A stretch of DNA of 64,000 nt from an uncultured Paracoccaceae bacterium (GTDB lineage Bacteria; Pseudomonadota; Alphaproteobacteria; Rhodobacterales; Rhodobacteraceae): the NCBI GenBank assembly GCA_947502145.1, contig CANMYO010000003.1, positions 62,001-126,000 on the forward strand. Reading direction: 5' to 3'. The notes beneath the pieces are model-generated. The model did no database searches, had not been told where the DNA came from, and was given only the letters and a program-made list of their open reading frames with translations. A program made the translations under genes and the position numbers. Shown here piece after piece: positions 44,851 to 53,900 of this stretch; position 1 is the stretch's first letter; every line of letters starts with the position of its first letter.

Positions 44851-46383
44851 ATGAATCATTCCCTTCTGACCCGTCGGGCCCTGATTGCGGGATTGGCTGC
44901 CTGTGGCACAGCCGCCTGGGCCGATGCGCCCGCGACGTCCTTGCGGCCCCTGGCGCGTACCAGCAACCTGTCGCGGACACGGCCGCAGGCGCGACGTGGA
45001 ATCGCGGATATCATCAGCAATGCCGGGTTGACCGGGCAGGTGGGGTTTGTCATCGCGGATGCCAGTGACGGGCAGTTGATCGAAGCGGTGGAGCCGGATG
45101 TGCCGCGCCCCCCGGCGAGTGTGACCAAGGCGGTGACTGCGCTATATGCGATTGAGGGGCTGGGCGCTGATTATCGTTTTGAAACAGTGATCTATGCCAC
45201 GGCTCCGGTGGTTGACGGGGTGTTGGACGGAGATCTGATACTGGCAGGGGGCGGTGATCCGAACCTGCTGACCGATCATCTGTTCACCCTGTCTGAACGG
45301 TTGATCGCAACCGGGATCAAGACCGTCACCGGCGATTTTCTGGTCTGGGGCGGAGCGCTGGCCAGGGTCGAAGAGATTGACGACACGCAGCTTGACCATC
45401 TGGGATATAACCCTTCGGTGTCCGGTCTGAACCTGAACTTCAACCGGGTCTATTTCGAATGGAAGCGGGAGGGCGGCAGCTATACCGTGGCGATGGATGC
45501 GCGCAGCGAACGGCACAGGCCGGCGGTGCGGATGGCGCGAATGGAAATCGTTGATCGCAGCAGCCCGGTATATGCCTATCGGGATGCCAATGGTGTCGAC
45601 CTGTGGAGCGTTGCGCGCCGCGCACTTGGCGCCTCGGGTTCGCGGTGGTTGCCGGTGCGGTATCCGGCGCTTTATGCGGGGGACGTTTTTGGCACCTTCA
45701 TGCGGACCCATGGGCTGGCCCTGAAACCGGCCAAGCGCATCGCCACGCTGCCCGCAAGTGCGGCGGTGATTGCCAAGATCGACAGCGCGCCGCTGCGCGA
45801 GATCATGCGTGACATGCTGAAATTCTCAACCAACCTGACCGCAGAGGCAGCGGGACTGACCGCAACAGGCGCGATGACCGGGCAACGGCGCGGGTTGCGG
45901 ACCTCGGCGCTGGGCATGGCACGCTGGGCGGATGCGCGCGCGGGGATCACCCCGTCATTTGCAGATCACTCTGGCCTTGGGGATACATCGCGCATCGCCG
46001 CGGGCGACATGGTGACACTATTGACAGCCCCAGGCGTGGCCGAAACCTTGCATCCGATCATGAAAAAGATTGCGCTCAAGGACCGGCAGGGCCGCCCGAT
46101 GCGCTATCATCCCGCAGAGGTGCGGGCAAAGACCGGCACGCTGAATTTTGTGTCGACCCTGGCTGGATACCTGACGACGGCGGGCGGGCGACGGCTGGCC
46201 TTTGCCATTTTTGCCGCTGATCTTGAGGCCCGCGCGCGCGGCAAGGCCACCAACGAGGAGCGCCCCGCGGGGGCGGCCAGCTTCAACACCCGTGCCAAGC
46301 GCCTGCAGCAGGATATCCTGCAACGCTGGGCGCTGATGGGTGATCTGGGCAACGTCGCCACCGCCGAGGTGGCCACCGACTGA
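44851..46383 (+). CDS. dacB: D-alanyl-D-alanine carboxypeptidase/endopeptidase, PBP4 (DacB) type
   Basis: 510 residues. Trims or cleaves peptidoglycan peptides in the periplasm. Signal peptide with a twin-Arg-like LTRRALIAGLAACG. Penicillin-binding motifs: SxxK in ASVTKAVTALYA near residue 91, SxN in FSTNLTAEAAG, and KTG in VRAKTGTLNFVS. The large insert between the first two motifs is typical of PBP4 (peptidase S13). Follows nadD by about 65 bases. Confidence 0.94.
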   Translation: MNHSLLTRRALIAGLAACGTAAWADAPATSLRPLARTSNLSRTRPQARRGIADIISNAGLTGQVGFVIADASDGQLIEAVEPDVPRPPASVTKAVTALYAIEGLGADYRFETVIYATAPVVDGVLDGDLILAGGGDPNLLTDHLFTLSERLIATGIKTVTGDFLVWGGALARVEEIDDTQLDHLGYNPSVSGLNLNFNRVYFEWKREGGSYTVAMDARSERHRPAVRMARMEIVDRSSPVYAYRDANGVDLWSVARRALGASGSRWLPVRYPALYAGDVFGTFMRTHGLALKPAKRIATLPASAAVIAKIDSAPLREIMRDMLKFSTNLTAEAAGLTATGAMTGQRRGLRTSALGMARWADARAGITPSFADHSGLGDTSRIAAGDMVTLLTAPGVAETLHPIMKKIALKDRQGRPMRYHPAEVRAKTGTLNFVSTLAGYLTTAGGRRLAFAIFAADLEARARGKATNEERPAGAASFNTRAKRLQQDILQRWALMGDLGNVATAEVATD

Positions 46384-46387
46384 CAGC

Positions 46388-46807
46388 CTAAAGCGTCATG
46401 TGGCGGGCACCGGCACCGCGTTCGATCGCCGCGGCATGCAGCCTGTCAATGTCGAGCTCGTAGCGGATTTCCTCGAGCATCCGTGCCTCGGCCCCGGCGA
46501 TAGCGCCGTCAGCGGCGGCCACGTCACAGGACAGCGCATAGGCGGTTTCGTTAAGCTTCTCGGGCAATGCGCCGCGGATCAGGCCAAACAGGGCTTCCAA
46601 CCCGTCTTCCTGCTCAAGCAGGTCAAAGACCATTTCGCTCATCCGGGGGAGGTGATCAACGTCGTATCCGGCAAAAACCGGCAGGTTATTGATGGCATTG
46701 TTGATCTTCACAAGTTCGGCCGTGCGAATATCGGAATCCGAGGCCGACACGGCGATCATCAGCGCGGCAAGGGCATCCTGGGCAGAGATCGGTTGTTCGG
46801 GCGTCAT
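46388..46807 (-). CDS. TerB-like (tellurite resistance) family protein
   Basis: 139 residues, all helical. TerB pattern: ALAALMIAVSASDSDIRTAELVKI (metal-site DxD-type Asp residues) and again CDVAAADGAIAGAEARMLEEI in the second half, where the DGxxxxxE pattern is typical. Often annotated tellurite resistance TerB, though the role is likely a general stress or metal-binding function. Convergent with dacB, five bases between the stops. Confidence 0.8.
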   Translation of the reverse strand: MTPEQPISAQDALAALMIAVSASDSDIRTAELVKINNAINNLPVFAGYDVDHLPRMSEMVFDLLEQEDGLEALFGLIRGALPEKLNETAYALSCDVAAADGAIAGAEARMLEEIRYELDIDRLHAAAIERGAGARHMTL

Positions 46808-46916
46808 GTCGCATCCTTTACTGGTTCATAACCCATTTATTGACCCGACCGCCTTGCCGCAATAGGGAGTGCGCTTGAGCGGCCATGGGGGCCAGCCCGA
46901 AAAGTGAGAAAAAGAC

Positions 46917-48485
46917 ATGACCTCTTTGCGTGATGAAGCGATGAAGTCCAAAGCCTGGCCCTTTGAAGAAGCCCGCCGGGTGCTGAAACGCTATGAAAAG
47001 AAGGCGCCGGAAAAGGGCTATGTCTTGTTTGAAACCGGCTATGGCCCATCCGGGTTGCCCCATATCGGCACCTTTGGCGAAGTCTTGCGCACAACAATGA
47101 TCCGCCGCGCCTTTGAGGTGATCAGCGACATCCCGACCAAGTTGATTTGCTTTTCAGATGATCTGGACGGGATGCGCAAGGTGCCGGGCAATGTGCCGGG
47201 GCAAGCGGAACTGGCCAAGCATATGCACAAGCCGCTGACCAGCGTGCCGGACCCCTTTGGCACGCATGAAAGTTTTGGTCACCATAACAACGCGATGCTG
47301 CGGCGGTTTCTGGACACCTTCGGGTTTGACTACGAATTCTATTCAGCCCGCGAATTCTATCAGTCCGGGCAATTTGATGACGTCCTGAAACGGGCCGCGG
47401 AGCGCTATGACGAGGTGATGAAGGTGATGCTGAAATCGCTGCGCGAAGAACGCGCGGCGACCTATTCGATCTTTCTGCCGATCCATCCCGAAACGGGCCG
47501 GGTTCTTTATGTGCCGATGAAAAATGTCGACGGGGTGAACCACACGATCACCTTTGATGACGAAAACGGCAAGGAGTGGACCCTGCCGGTGACCGGCGGC
47601 AACGTGAAGCTGCAATGGAAGCCGGATTTCGGCGCGCGTTGGGCCGCACTCGATGTCGACTTTGAGATGTATGGCAAGGAACATGCCACCAACACCGCGA
47701 TCTATGACCGGATCTGCGAGATTCTGGGCGGCAAGAAGCCCGAGCATTTCAGCTATGAGCTGTTTCTGGATGAGAACGGGCAGAAAATTTCGAAGTCTTC
47801 CGGCAACGGCATTTCGATTGACGAATGGCTGACCTATGCCGCGACGGAATCGCTGTCCTATTTCATGTATCTTAAGCCCAAGACGGCAAAGCGGATGCAT
47901 TTTGACGTGATCCCCAAAGCGGTCGACGAATATCACCAGCAATTGCGCGCCTATGCCGATCAGGACGCCGCAAAACGGCTGAATAACCCGGTGTTCCATA
48001 TTCACGGGCACAACGTTCCCAGCAGCGACATGGTTGTGCCGTTTGCCATGCTGCTTAATCTGGCAAGCGTGTCGGGGGCCGAGGACAAAGACACGCTTTG
48101 GGGCTTTATCCAGCGTTATGCGCCTGAGGCCTCGCCAGAGAAAAACCCGCAGATGGATCAAGCCGCGGGCTTTGCGGTGCGCTATTACAATGACTTTGTG
48201 AAACCCACCAAGGTCTACCGCGCGCCGGATGAAAAAGAGCGCGCCGCCATGGAAGACCTGATTGAACGACTCAAGGCCTGGGAGGGCGGGCTGGACGCCG
48301 AGGCGTTGCAGTCAGAGGTGTTTGCGGTTGGCAAGGCGCATGATTTCGATCCGCTGCGCAGCTGGTTCACAGCCCTTTACGAAGTTCTGCTCGGGGCTTC
48401 ACAAGGGCCGCGCTTTGGCGGGTTCATCGCGCTATACGGGATTGACGAAACGATCACGCTGATGCAGGAGCGACTAGCCGGCTAG
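46917..48485 (+). CDS. lysS: Lysyl-tRNA synthetase, class I
   Basis: 522 residues. Class I (archaeal-type) LysRS, normal for alphaproteobacteria and unlike the class II enzyme of most bacteria. HIGH-type motif [17 protein letters not shown] near residue 44; KMSKS-type loop KISKSSGNG near residue 288; [13 protein letters not shown] in the core. Ends at a strong terminator. Confidence 0.96.
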   Translation: MTSLRDEAMKSKAWPFEEARRVLKRYEKKAPEKGYVLFETGYGPSGLPHIGTFGEVLRTTMIRRAFEVISDIPTKLICFSDDLDGMRKVPGNVPGQAELAKHMHKPLTSVPDPFGTHESFGHHNNAMLRRFLDTFGFDYEFYSAREFYQSGQFDDVLKRAAERYDEVMKVMLKSLREERAATYSIFLPIHPETGRVLYVPMKNVDGVNHTITFDDENGKEWTLPVTGGNVKLQWKPDFGARWAALDVDFEMYGKEHATNTAIYDRICEILGGKKPEHFSYELFLDENGQKISKSSGNGISIDEWLTYAATESLSYFMYLKPKTAKRMHFDVIPKAVDEYHQQLRAYADQDAAKRLNNPVFHIHGHNVPSSDMVVPFAMLLNLASVSGAEDKDTLWGFIQRYAPEASPEKNPQMDQAAGFAVRYYNDFVKPTKVYRAPDEKERAAMEDLIERLKAWEGGLDAEALQSEVFAVGKAHDFDPLRSWFTALYEVLLGASQGPRFGGFIALYGIDETITLMQERLAG

Positions 48486-48510
48486 ATCGTTCGCGACCCA
48501 CAAAACAGAG

Positions 48511-48542
48511 AAAGCGCCGCGACTTGCGGCGCTTTTGTTTTT
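48511..48542 (+). terminator. Rho-independent terminator after lysS
   Basis: Near-perfect stem AAAGCGCCGC / GCGGCGCTTT with a 5-base loop, then TTTTGTTTTT. Read on the minus strand it also has TTTCTC after the stem, so it may also help end the convergent peptidoglycan-binding gene. Confidence 0.9.
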
Positions 48543-48553
48543 CACGGCAGTGG

Positions 48554-49111
48554 TTAGCCGAACCAGCCTTTGACCTTGCCCCAGACAGAGGTGTCTTCGA
48601 CAATCTCGACCGGTGCAGCAGCCTCAGCCTTGACCGGTTCGACGCCTTTGATGTCCGGCATGGGTTCGCTTTCAAAATGTTCTTCGTCCGGTTGGACCTG
48701 CGCCAGTTTCACGGTTTGCGGGGTCATCATGGCAGCAAATGACAGCATGGTGGCCAATGTTTTGGGCCCGGCGATCCCGTCAGCGGGCAGGTTGTTGGCG
48801 GTCTGGTAGGCCTGTACGGCTTTCTTGGTTCCGGGCCCAAATTTGCCGTCCGCGTCAATGCCCAGATCCATCTGCAGCAATTTGACCGCCTCACCGCGCG
48901 ACCCCTGCCGCAGCAGGATCAATTCGGGCAATCCCAGGACGGTGAATGTATCGGGGCCGACGATACCATCAACGATGAGCCCCTTTGAGTCCTGAAATTC
49001 CTTGACCGCGCGTTCGGTGCCGGGACCAAAATCGCCATCGGCTTCGATCCCCAGTTTTTTCTGCAGGCGCTTGACTGGCGCACCTTTCATGCCGCGTTTC
49101 AAGATTGACAT
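48554..49111 (-). CDS. Peptidoglycan-binding domain protein (two PGBD_1 repeats)
   Basis: 185 residues. Two peptidoglycan-binding type-1 repeats: residues about 1-62 (MKGAPVKRLQKKLGIEADGDFGPGT as RLQKKLGI + DGDFGPGTERAVKEFQ) and 66-130 (EAVKLLQMDLGIDADGKFGPGT as LLQMDLGI + DGKFGPGTKKAVQAYQ). Then an acidic Ala/Pro tail ending VWGKVKGWFG. No signal peptide is visible, unusual for a wall-binding protein. The ATG MSILKRGMKG is chosen; the longer track start is not supported. Confidence 0.82.
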   Translation of the reverse strand: MSILKRGMKGAPVKRLQKKLGIEADGDFGPGTERAVKEFQDSKGLIVDGIVGPDTFTVLGLPELILLRQGSRGEAVKLLQMDLGIDADGKFGPGTKKAVQAYQTANNLPADGIAGPKTLATMLSFAAMMTPQTVKLAQVQPDEEHFESEPMPDIKGVEPVKAEAAAPVEIVEDTSVWGKVKGWFG

Positions 49112-49241
49112 CGCATTCCCCTGTTTTGTGCGTTTGTCAAAGCCCATCACATTGGCATGGGAATGGAAAGGGGAACGATCCGGCGCGGACGTCAGAACCC
49201 GCGGGATTTTGTCTTGTCCACAAGCTGTGGTACGCAGGGGC

Positions 49242-49592
49242 ATGGGATTTGATCGCGATACTGTCGTTGCCGTTTACGATCGCCTGCTGGCGCGGCATCC
49301 GGACCTGACCCGCAAGGGCAAGGCCACCGCCTATACCGCGATGAACGGAAATATGTTCAGTTTTGTCGGCCCGGATGGTGAAATGTGTATCCGCCTGTCA
49401 AAGGAGGATATCGCCGCATACGGCGGCGATTGGGACAATGCGCCGGTGATCCGCCACAATAGCGTGATGAACGGCTATGTTGCTGTTTCGCAAGCGTTAT
49501 TGGATGACGAGGCCCGTCTTGCGGGTTGGTTTGACCGCTCTGTCGCCTTTGCCCGGACGCTAAAGCCCAAGCCGACCCGAAAAAAGAAATGA
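49242..49592 (+). CDS. TfoX/Sxy N-terminal-domain-like small protein
   Basis: 116 residues. The stretch AMNGNMFSFVGPDGEMCIRLSKED resembles the TfoX N-terminal fold, followed by NSVMNGYVAVSQALLDDEARL and a Lys-rich C-terminus. Family members link to competence regulation in some bacteria, but isolated small copies have no known role. ATG with CAGGGG upstream; the earlier track start overlaps the divergent gene. Confidence 0.65.
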   Translation: MGFDRDTVVAVYDRLLARHPDLTRKGKATAYTAMNGNMFSFVGPDGEMCIRLSKEDIAAYGGDWDNAPVIRHNSVMNGYVAVSQALLDDEARLAGWFDRSVAFARTLKPKPTRKKK

Positions 49593-49645
49593 AACTGTTG
49601 GGGTGATTGCTGCGTATCTTTCATAAGGCAGTTTGGAGGAACGTA

Positions 49646-50047
49646 ATGCGATTTCTGGCGATGATCGTGGCGGTCTGGGCGTTTGTGACGCCGCTGGCCG
49701 CACAAGACAGCGGTGACATTGAAGATGTCATTGGCCAACAGCTTGAGGCGTTTCTTGAGCGTGACGTGGACAAGGCCTGGACGTTTGCCAGCCCAATGAT
49801 CCAGGGCATGTTCGGTAATGCGGGCAACTTCGGCATGATGGTCCAGCAAGGTTATCCGATGGTCTGGGATAACCGTGACGCGACATTTCTTGAACAGGAA
49901 ACCGGCCCCGGAGAGACCTTGCAAAAGGTCTTCATTCGCGATGCGCAGGGCAACGGGTGGGTCTTGCTATATGCGATGATCGCCACGGATGCCGGGTGGA
50001 AAATCAATGGCGTGACGGTGATCCCTGCGCCGGACGTGTCTGCCTGA
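49646..50047 (+). CDS. Exported DUF4864-type protein
   Basis: 133 residues. Cleavable signal peptide MRFLAMIVAVWAFVTPLAA; start with GGAGG upstream. Mature part: IEDVIGQQLEAFLERDVDKAWTFASP, NFGMMVQQGYPMVW, and WKINGVTVIPAP, which I match to DUF4864 by recollection. Resembles NTF2-like small periplasmic proteins. Function unknown. Confidence 0.75.
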   Translation: MRFLAMIVAVWAFVTPLAAQDSGDIEDVIGQQLEAFLERDVDKAWTFASPMIQGMFGNAGNFGMMVQQGYPMVWDNRDATFLEQETGPGETLQKVFIRDAQGNGWVLLYAMIATDAGWKINGVTVIPAPDVSA

Positions 50048-50213
50048 CCCTGCCACCACCGCGCGGTGGGCCAAGCGGTTCTTTACTGCGCTTCTGTATC
50101 TCTATTCCCAGACGATCTGCCTTGGGTGGGCCGATCAAGACATCATGACGCCGTAGATCGTGGCGCCGGGCCCTGTCCGGTGCGTGATCACGGCCGGGTA
50201 TAGGGATGACACG

Positions 50214-52502
50214 ATGAACAAGGCGATAACCGACGGGATTGTGCTGATGCCACTGCCATTTGCGGCAGGGTTGGGCGTGTGGTCAAGCGGTGACGGGACG
50301 CCGGGGTCGGACACCTATGCGGTAAGCGGCACAGGCGTTTTCGTGTCTGCGGATCAGGATTTTGGCGGCTGTCTTGAAGTGCAAAAGACCGATGCGACCC
50401 AAAAGGTCCGCTACATGGGGGAAACGCCGATCCTTCCGGGCTGCTATCTGCGGGTCAGTGCCAAGGTGAAGGCCATCGCCGGACCGATCCCGAATGTCCG
50501 GATCGCCGGGTGGGCGGGCAAGGCGGGCGGTGGTGCTGCGTCTGTTCCGGTCAGTGTCGGACCGATCACGCCGCTAACCACCTACGGAGAGGTCGTAGAG
50601 GTCAGCGCCATCATCGGTGTCGGTGACCGCAATGGTGTCGACATGGTCTGGGCTGCGGCTGCCTATGGTCATTTAGGCATTGACCTGACAGGGCCAAGCG
50701 GCGGGCTGGTGCGTGTCGACGATATCCAGATCGAAGATATCACCTCGGCGTTTCATCGCAACATGATGGCGATGGTCGACGTGCGCGATTTTGGGGCCAT
50801 CGGTGACGGTTCCACGGATGACTCCGCAGCATTTGAGGCCGCCGATGCGGCGGCAAACGGGCGGCTGGTGCTGGTGTCAGAGGGCAACTACCGGCTGGCC
50901 AATGACGTCACGATTGAAAACCACATCCGCTTTGAAGGCACTGTCACGCAGCCGCGCGCAAAGCGGTTCATCCTGCGCAAGGATTACCACCTGCAGGCCT
51001 ATATTGACGCCTTTGGCGATGAGGAGGAGGCGTTCAAGAAAGCGTTTCAGGCGCTGATGAACTTTGCCGATCATGAATCGCTGGACCTGTGCGGGCGGCG
51101 GATCACGCTGTCCGGGCCGCTTGATATGCAAAACTGCGACCCGTCGCGCACCGCATTTGCAACCCGCCGCGTGATCCGAAACGGACAGTTTCAACCCGAT
51201 CCGGGCGGCGATTGGGCCACCACCAATGTCACCAGCCAAGGCACCTATGCGCCGTCCAACCCAACAACGTTGACCAATGTCGTTGACGTCGCAAACGTGC
51301 TGGTGGGCAGCCGTGTTGAGGGATCCGGCGTCGGGCGCGAGGTTTACGTGACCTCAAAGAACGTCGGGGCCAAGACGGTCAAACTGAGCAATCCGCTATT
51401 TGATGCGGCAGGCACCCAGAATTTCACGTTTCGCCGCTATAAGTACCTGTTGGATTTCTCGGGATTTGACAGCCTGAGCCAGATGGTGCTGGATGATATT
51501 GATTTTCAGTGCAACAGCCTGTGCAGCGGTGTCCTGTTGGCCCCGGATGGCATCGCGTTCCAGATCAAGGATTGTGCCATCACCAAACCCGCACATCGCG
51601 GGATCACCAGTCATGGTACAGGCTGTCAGGGGCTGCACATTGACCGATGTCAGTTCAATTCGGCAGAACAGGCGCTGCCGGTACAGAGCCGGGTGTCGGT
51701 GGCCTTCAATGCCAACGCCAACGATGTGAAAATTCGCAACAACCGGGTCGTGTTGTTCAAGCATTTCTGCGTGCTTGGCGGGTCGGGGTCGCTTATCGTT
51801 GGCAACCACTGGTTCCATGGTGACAATGAAAACGACGGCGTCCGCCGCGGCGGGATCATCATCACCACGCCCAATTGCAAATCGGTGTTTACCGGCAACT
51901 ACTGCGACAACAACTTTATCGAATGGACAAACGAGCATTCCGCCGACCCTGACTTTGCCAATCAGTTTTCGTTTGGCGGGCTGACGATCACCGGGAATAT
52001 TTTCACCTGCAATGATGTCGCGGCGGGTTTCAACTTCATCGTGATCAAACCCTACGGCAGCGGGCATTTCATTCACGGCTTTTCGGTTGTCAGCAATGTG
52101 TTCCGGTCGATCAACGGTTTCATCAACCGGGTGGAAAAGATTGATACGTCATTTTCGGACCTTGATTTCAGTCGGATGCGTGGCGTGACCTTTGCCGACA
52201 ACACCTTTCACGGGGTCACCAATGAGGCTTACAACCCGGCCAACCTGACACACACGCAAAATACCGCGTCCAAGACATGGGTTGCGGATACCGATCCCTA
52301 TCTTGCCTTCCGTGGGCAGGCGCGGTTTGTCGACAGCACCATGGCCGATGGCGCGATTGAAACCAGCGGGGGTGCGGATATTTTTGAACAGCCCTGGGCG
52401 GATACAAACTATGGCAGTGACAAACGTGAAGTCAGGTTTGTCTGGGACACTGCTGTAAAGGGCAAATTGCGGTATCAGGTGCGGATGGATAATCCGTTGT
52501 GA
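50214..52502 (+). CDS. Glycosyl hydrolase family 28-related right-handed beta-helix protein (possible GTA head-spike GhsB homologue)
   Basis: 762 residues, no signal peptide. The N-terminal ~180 residues are a beta-rich module (LPFAAGLGVWSSGDGTPGS; KVRYMGETPILPGCYLRVSA; LGIDLTGPSGGLVRVDDIQI), followed by the pectate-lyase-superfamily start FGAIGDGSTDDSAAFEAADA near residue 200 and a long parallel beta-helix rich in Asn/Gly turns (NANDVKIRNNRVV, GGLTITGNIF). This resembles a family conserved in Rhodobacterales; I recall a gene transfer agent head-spike protein of this type. Lack of a secretion signal fits a virion-like protein. No other phage or GTA genes lie nearby. Catalytic residues cannot be identified. 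Confidence 0.75.
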   Translation: MNKAITDGIVLMPLPFAAGLGVWSSGDGTPGSDTYAVSGTGVFVSADQDFGGCLEVQKTDATQKVRYMGETPILPGCYLRVSAKVKAIAGPIPNVRIAGWAGKAGGGAASVPVSVGPITPLTTYGEVVEVSAIIGVGDRNGVDMVWAAAAYGHLGIDLTGPSGGLVRVDDIQIEDITSAFHRNMMAMVDVRDFGAIGDGSTDDSAAFEAADAAANGRLVLVSEGNYRLANDVTIENHIRFEGTVTQPRAKRFILRKDYHLQAYIDAFGDEEEAFKKAFQALMNFADHESLDLCGRRITLSGPLDMQNCDPSRTAFATRRVIRNGQFQPDPGGDWATTNVTSQGTYAPSNPTTLTNVVDVANVLVGSRVEGSGVGREVYVTSKNVGAKTVKLSNPLFDAAGTQNFTFRRYKYLLDFSGFDSLSQMVLDDIDFQCNSLCSGVLLAPDGIAFQIKDCAITKPAHRGITSHGTGCQGLHIDRCQFNSAEQALPVQSRVSVAFNANANDVKIRNNRVVLFKHFCVLGGSGSLIVGNHWFHGDNENDGVRRGGIIITTPNCKSVFTGNYCDNNFIEWTNEHSADPDFANQFSFGGLTITGNIFTCNDVAAGFNFIVIKPYGSGHFIHGFSVVSNVFRSINGFINRVEKIDTSFSDLDFSRMRGVTFADNTFHGVTNEAYNPANLTHTQNTASKTWVADTDPYLAFRGQARFVDSTMADGAIETSGGADIFEQPWADTNYGSDKREVRFVWDTAVKGKLRYQVRMDNPL

Positions 52503-52538
52503 TGATTTGGGGGTGTCCCGCGGGGCGCCCCGATCGAT

Positions 52539-53207
52539 TCAAAAGGTCAGCCAGGTTTCAAGCTTGAGTGCGCCGCCCTTGTCGCCGGTCAGCCCCTTGA
52601 CCAACCCCAGCGCAAATTTCATGTCGTTGGGGGCGGTCCAAATCACCGAGGGGCTGATTTTTGCGTAATAATCATTGGTCCAGCCTTGTCCGGTTTGCAG
52701 CTGAAATGTCGTGGTCCAGCTGTCGTTCCAGTTGCGCCCCCAAGTGGCATCAACCTTGGGCCGCCAGGTTGTGTCGATAGTGCCGAATGTGGCGCTGGCA
52801 TCCAGCGCAAGCCAGCCGTTATCCAGCCCGCGCCCCCATGAAAACCCACCGCGCAGCAGGTTTTCCACCGGTTCGCCATTTGTGGCGCGCAGCCCATAGG
52901 CCAAGGTCACCATATAGCGGTTGGGGGCGGTGATATCGCCCACGGGAACCGAGACAAAGCCAAAGGCGGTCCCGATTTCGCCCTTTTGGGCAGTGTGCAC
53001 ATCAAGCCCGATCGTGATCCGGTCAGTCAGCCCATATTCAGCGTATAGCGTCGGGTCATAATGCACCGGAAGCTCTGACCCGTCTGACAGCAGGAAGTTG
53101 CCGCCAGCGGCAATAAAGAGTTCGCCCTTTTCGCGCGCCCAGGCCCCGGCAAAGGCGGATTGGGCGGCAAGACCAAACAAACATGCAAGCGTGGCAGCCT
53201 TCATCAT
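52539..53207 (-). CDS. Probable outer-membrane beta-barrel protein
   Basis: 222 residues: signal peptide MMKAATLACLFGLAAQSAFA, then alternating-polarity strands rich in Tyr/Trp/Gly (DPTLYAEYGLTDRITIGLDV; YMVTLAYGLRA; ARGGFSWGRGLDNG-like), and a final strand ending with Phe (KLETWLTF), the usual barrel C-terminal signal. No specific family recognised. Follows a YdcF-type gene by 49 bases. Confidence 0.7.
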   Translation of the reverse strand: MMKAATLACLFGLAAQSAFAGAWAREKGELFIAAGGNFLLSDGSELPVHYDPTLYAEYGLTDRITIGLDVHTAQKGEIGTAFGFVSVPVGDITAPNRYMVTLAYGLRATNGEPVENLLRGGFSWGRGLDNGWLALDASATFGTIDTTWRPKVDATWGRNWNDSWTTTFQLQTGQGWTNDYYAKISPSVIWTAPNDMKFALGLVKGLTGDKGGALKLETWLTF

Positions 53208-53256
53208 ACTCTCTCACCTCACGGCGAGAGAATTCTTTATTATCGTTAATCTGCGG

Positions 53257-53724
53257 TTAACGGGGGAGTTTGCGTAGTTTTCGAGCGTAGGCCGGGATGG
53301 CGAGCAACTCTCTGAACCGCGCGCGCAGGAAAAACGGCCCGCCAGCGGGAAATGACACTTTGACATTCAGCCCGAAGTGGCGCGCGACCATTGCGGCGCG
53401 CCGGGTGTGATAGGCATCCGTCACCAGCACGACATCTTTTGCCTGATGCTGTGCCAGCAGCGGCAGGGCCAGCCGGATATTGTCGAGCGTATTGGTTGAC
53501 GTATCCTCTTGCAGGATCACGCCGGGGGGCACACCTTCGGCCACCAGAATATCGGTCATCGCCTGCGCTTCGCTGGGGGTGTGCTCGCCAACTCCGCCAC
53601 AGGGCACGATCAGAGGCGCGACCCCTGCTTTCCAGAGTGATGCGGCATGCAGCGTGCGGCGTTTGAGGGTCGGAGAGGGCCCATCCGCCCAGACGGCGGC
53701 CCCAAGAATGATAATGGCGTCCAT
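53257..53724 (-). CDS. YdcF/SanA/ElyC family protein (DUF218)
   Basis: 155 residues. DUF218 motifs: [48 protein letters not shown] and [20 protein letters not shown]. Relatives act in envelope biogenesis. [11 protein letters not shown] chosen; the track ORF is much longer upstream but lies in the acsA promoter region. Divergent from acsA. Confidence 0.88.
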   Translation of the reverse strand: MDAIIILGAAVWADGPSPTLKRRTLHAASLWKAGVAPLIVPCGGVGEHTPSEAQAMTDILVAEGVPPGVILQEDTSTNTLDNIRLALPLLAQHQAKDVVLVTDAYHTRRAAMVARHFGLNVKVSFPAGGPFFLRARFRELLAIPAYARKLRKLPR

Positions 53725-53900
53725 GGCACCAAGTTGCGCATCATGGCGGTCAGGCGCAAGGCGGTGTGTCAAAAACTTTGCAATCCCTGCCCAGTGAGTC
53801 AGCAAAAATTGACAACATGCGGTCAAGGCCGAAGGCGTGGTCTTGGCATTTCGGCCAGATGCCCCATAGTGCGCAAAAGACACGTTTGGGGGGAACCAAC

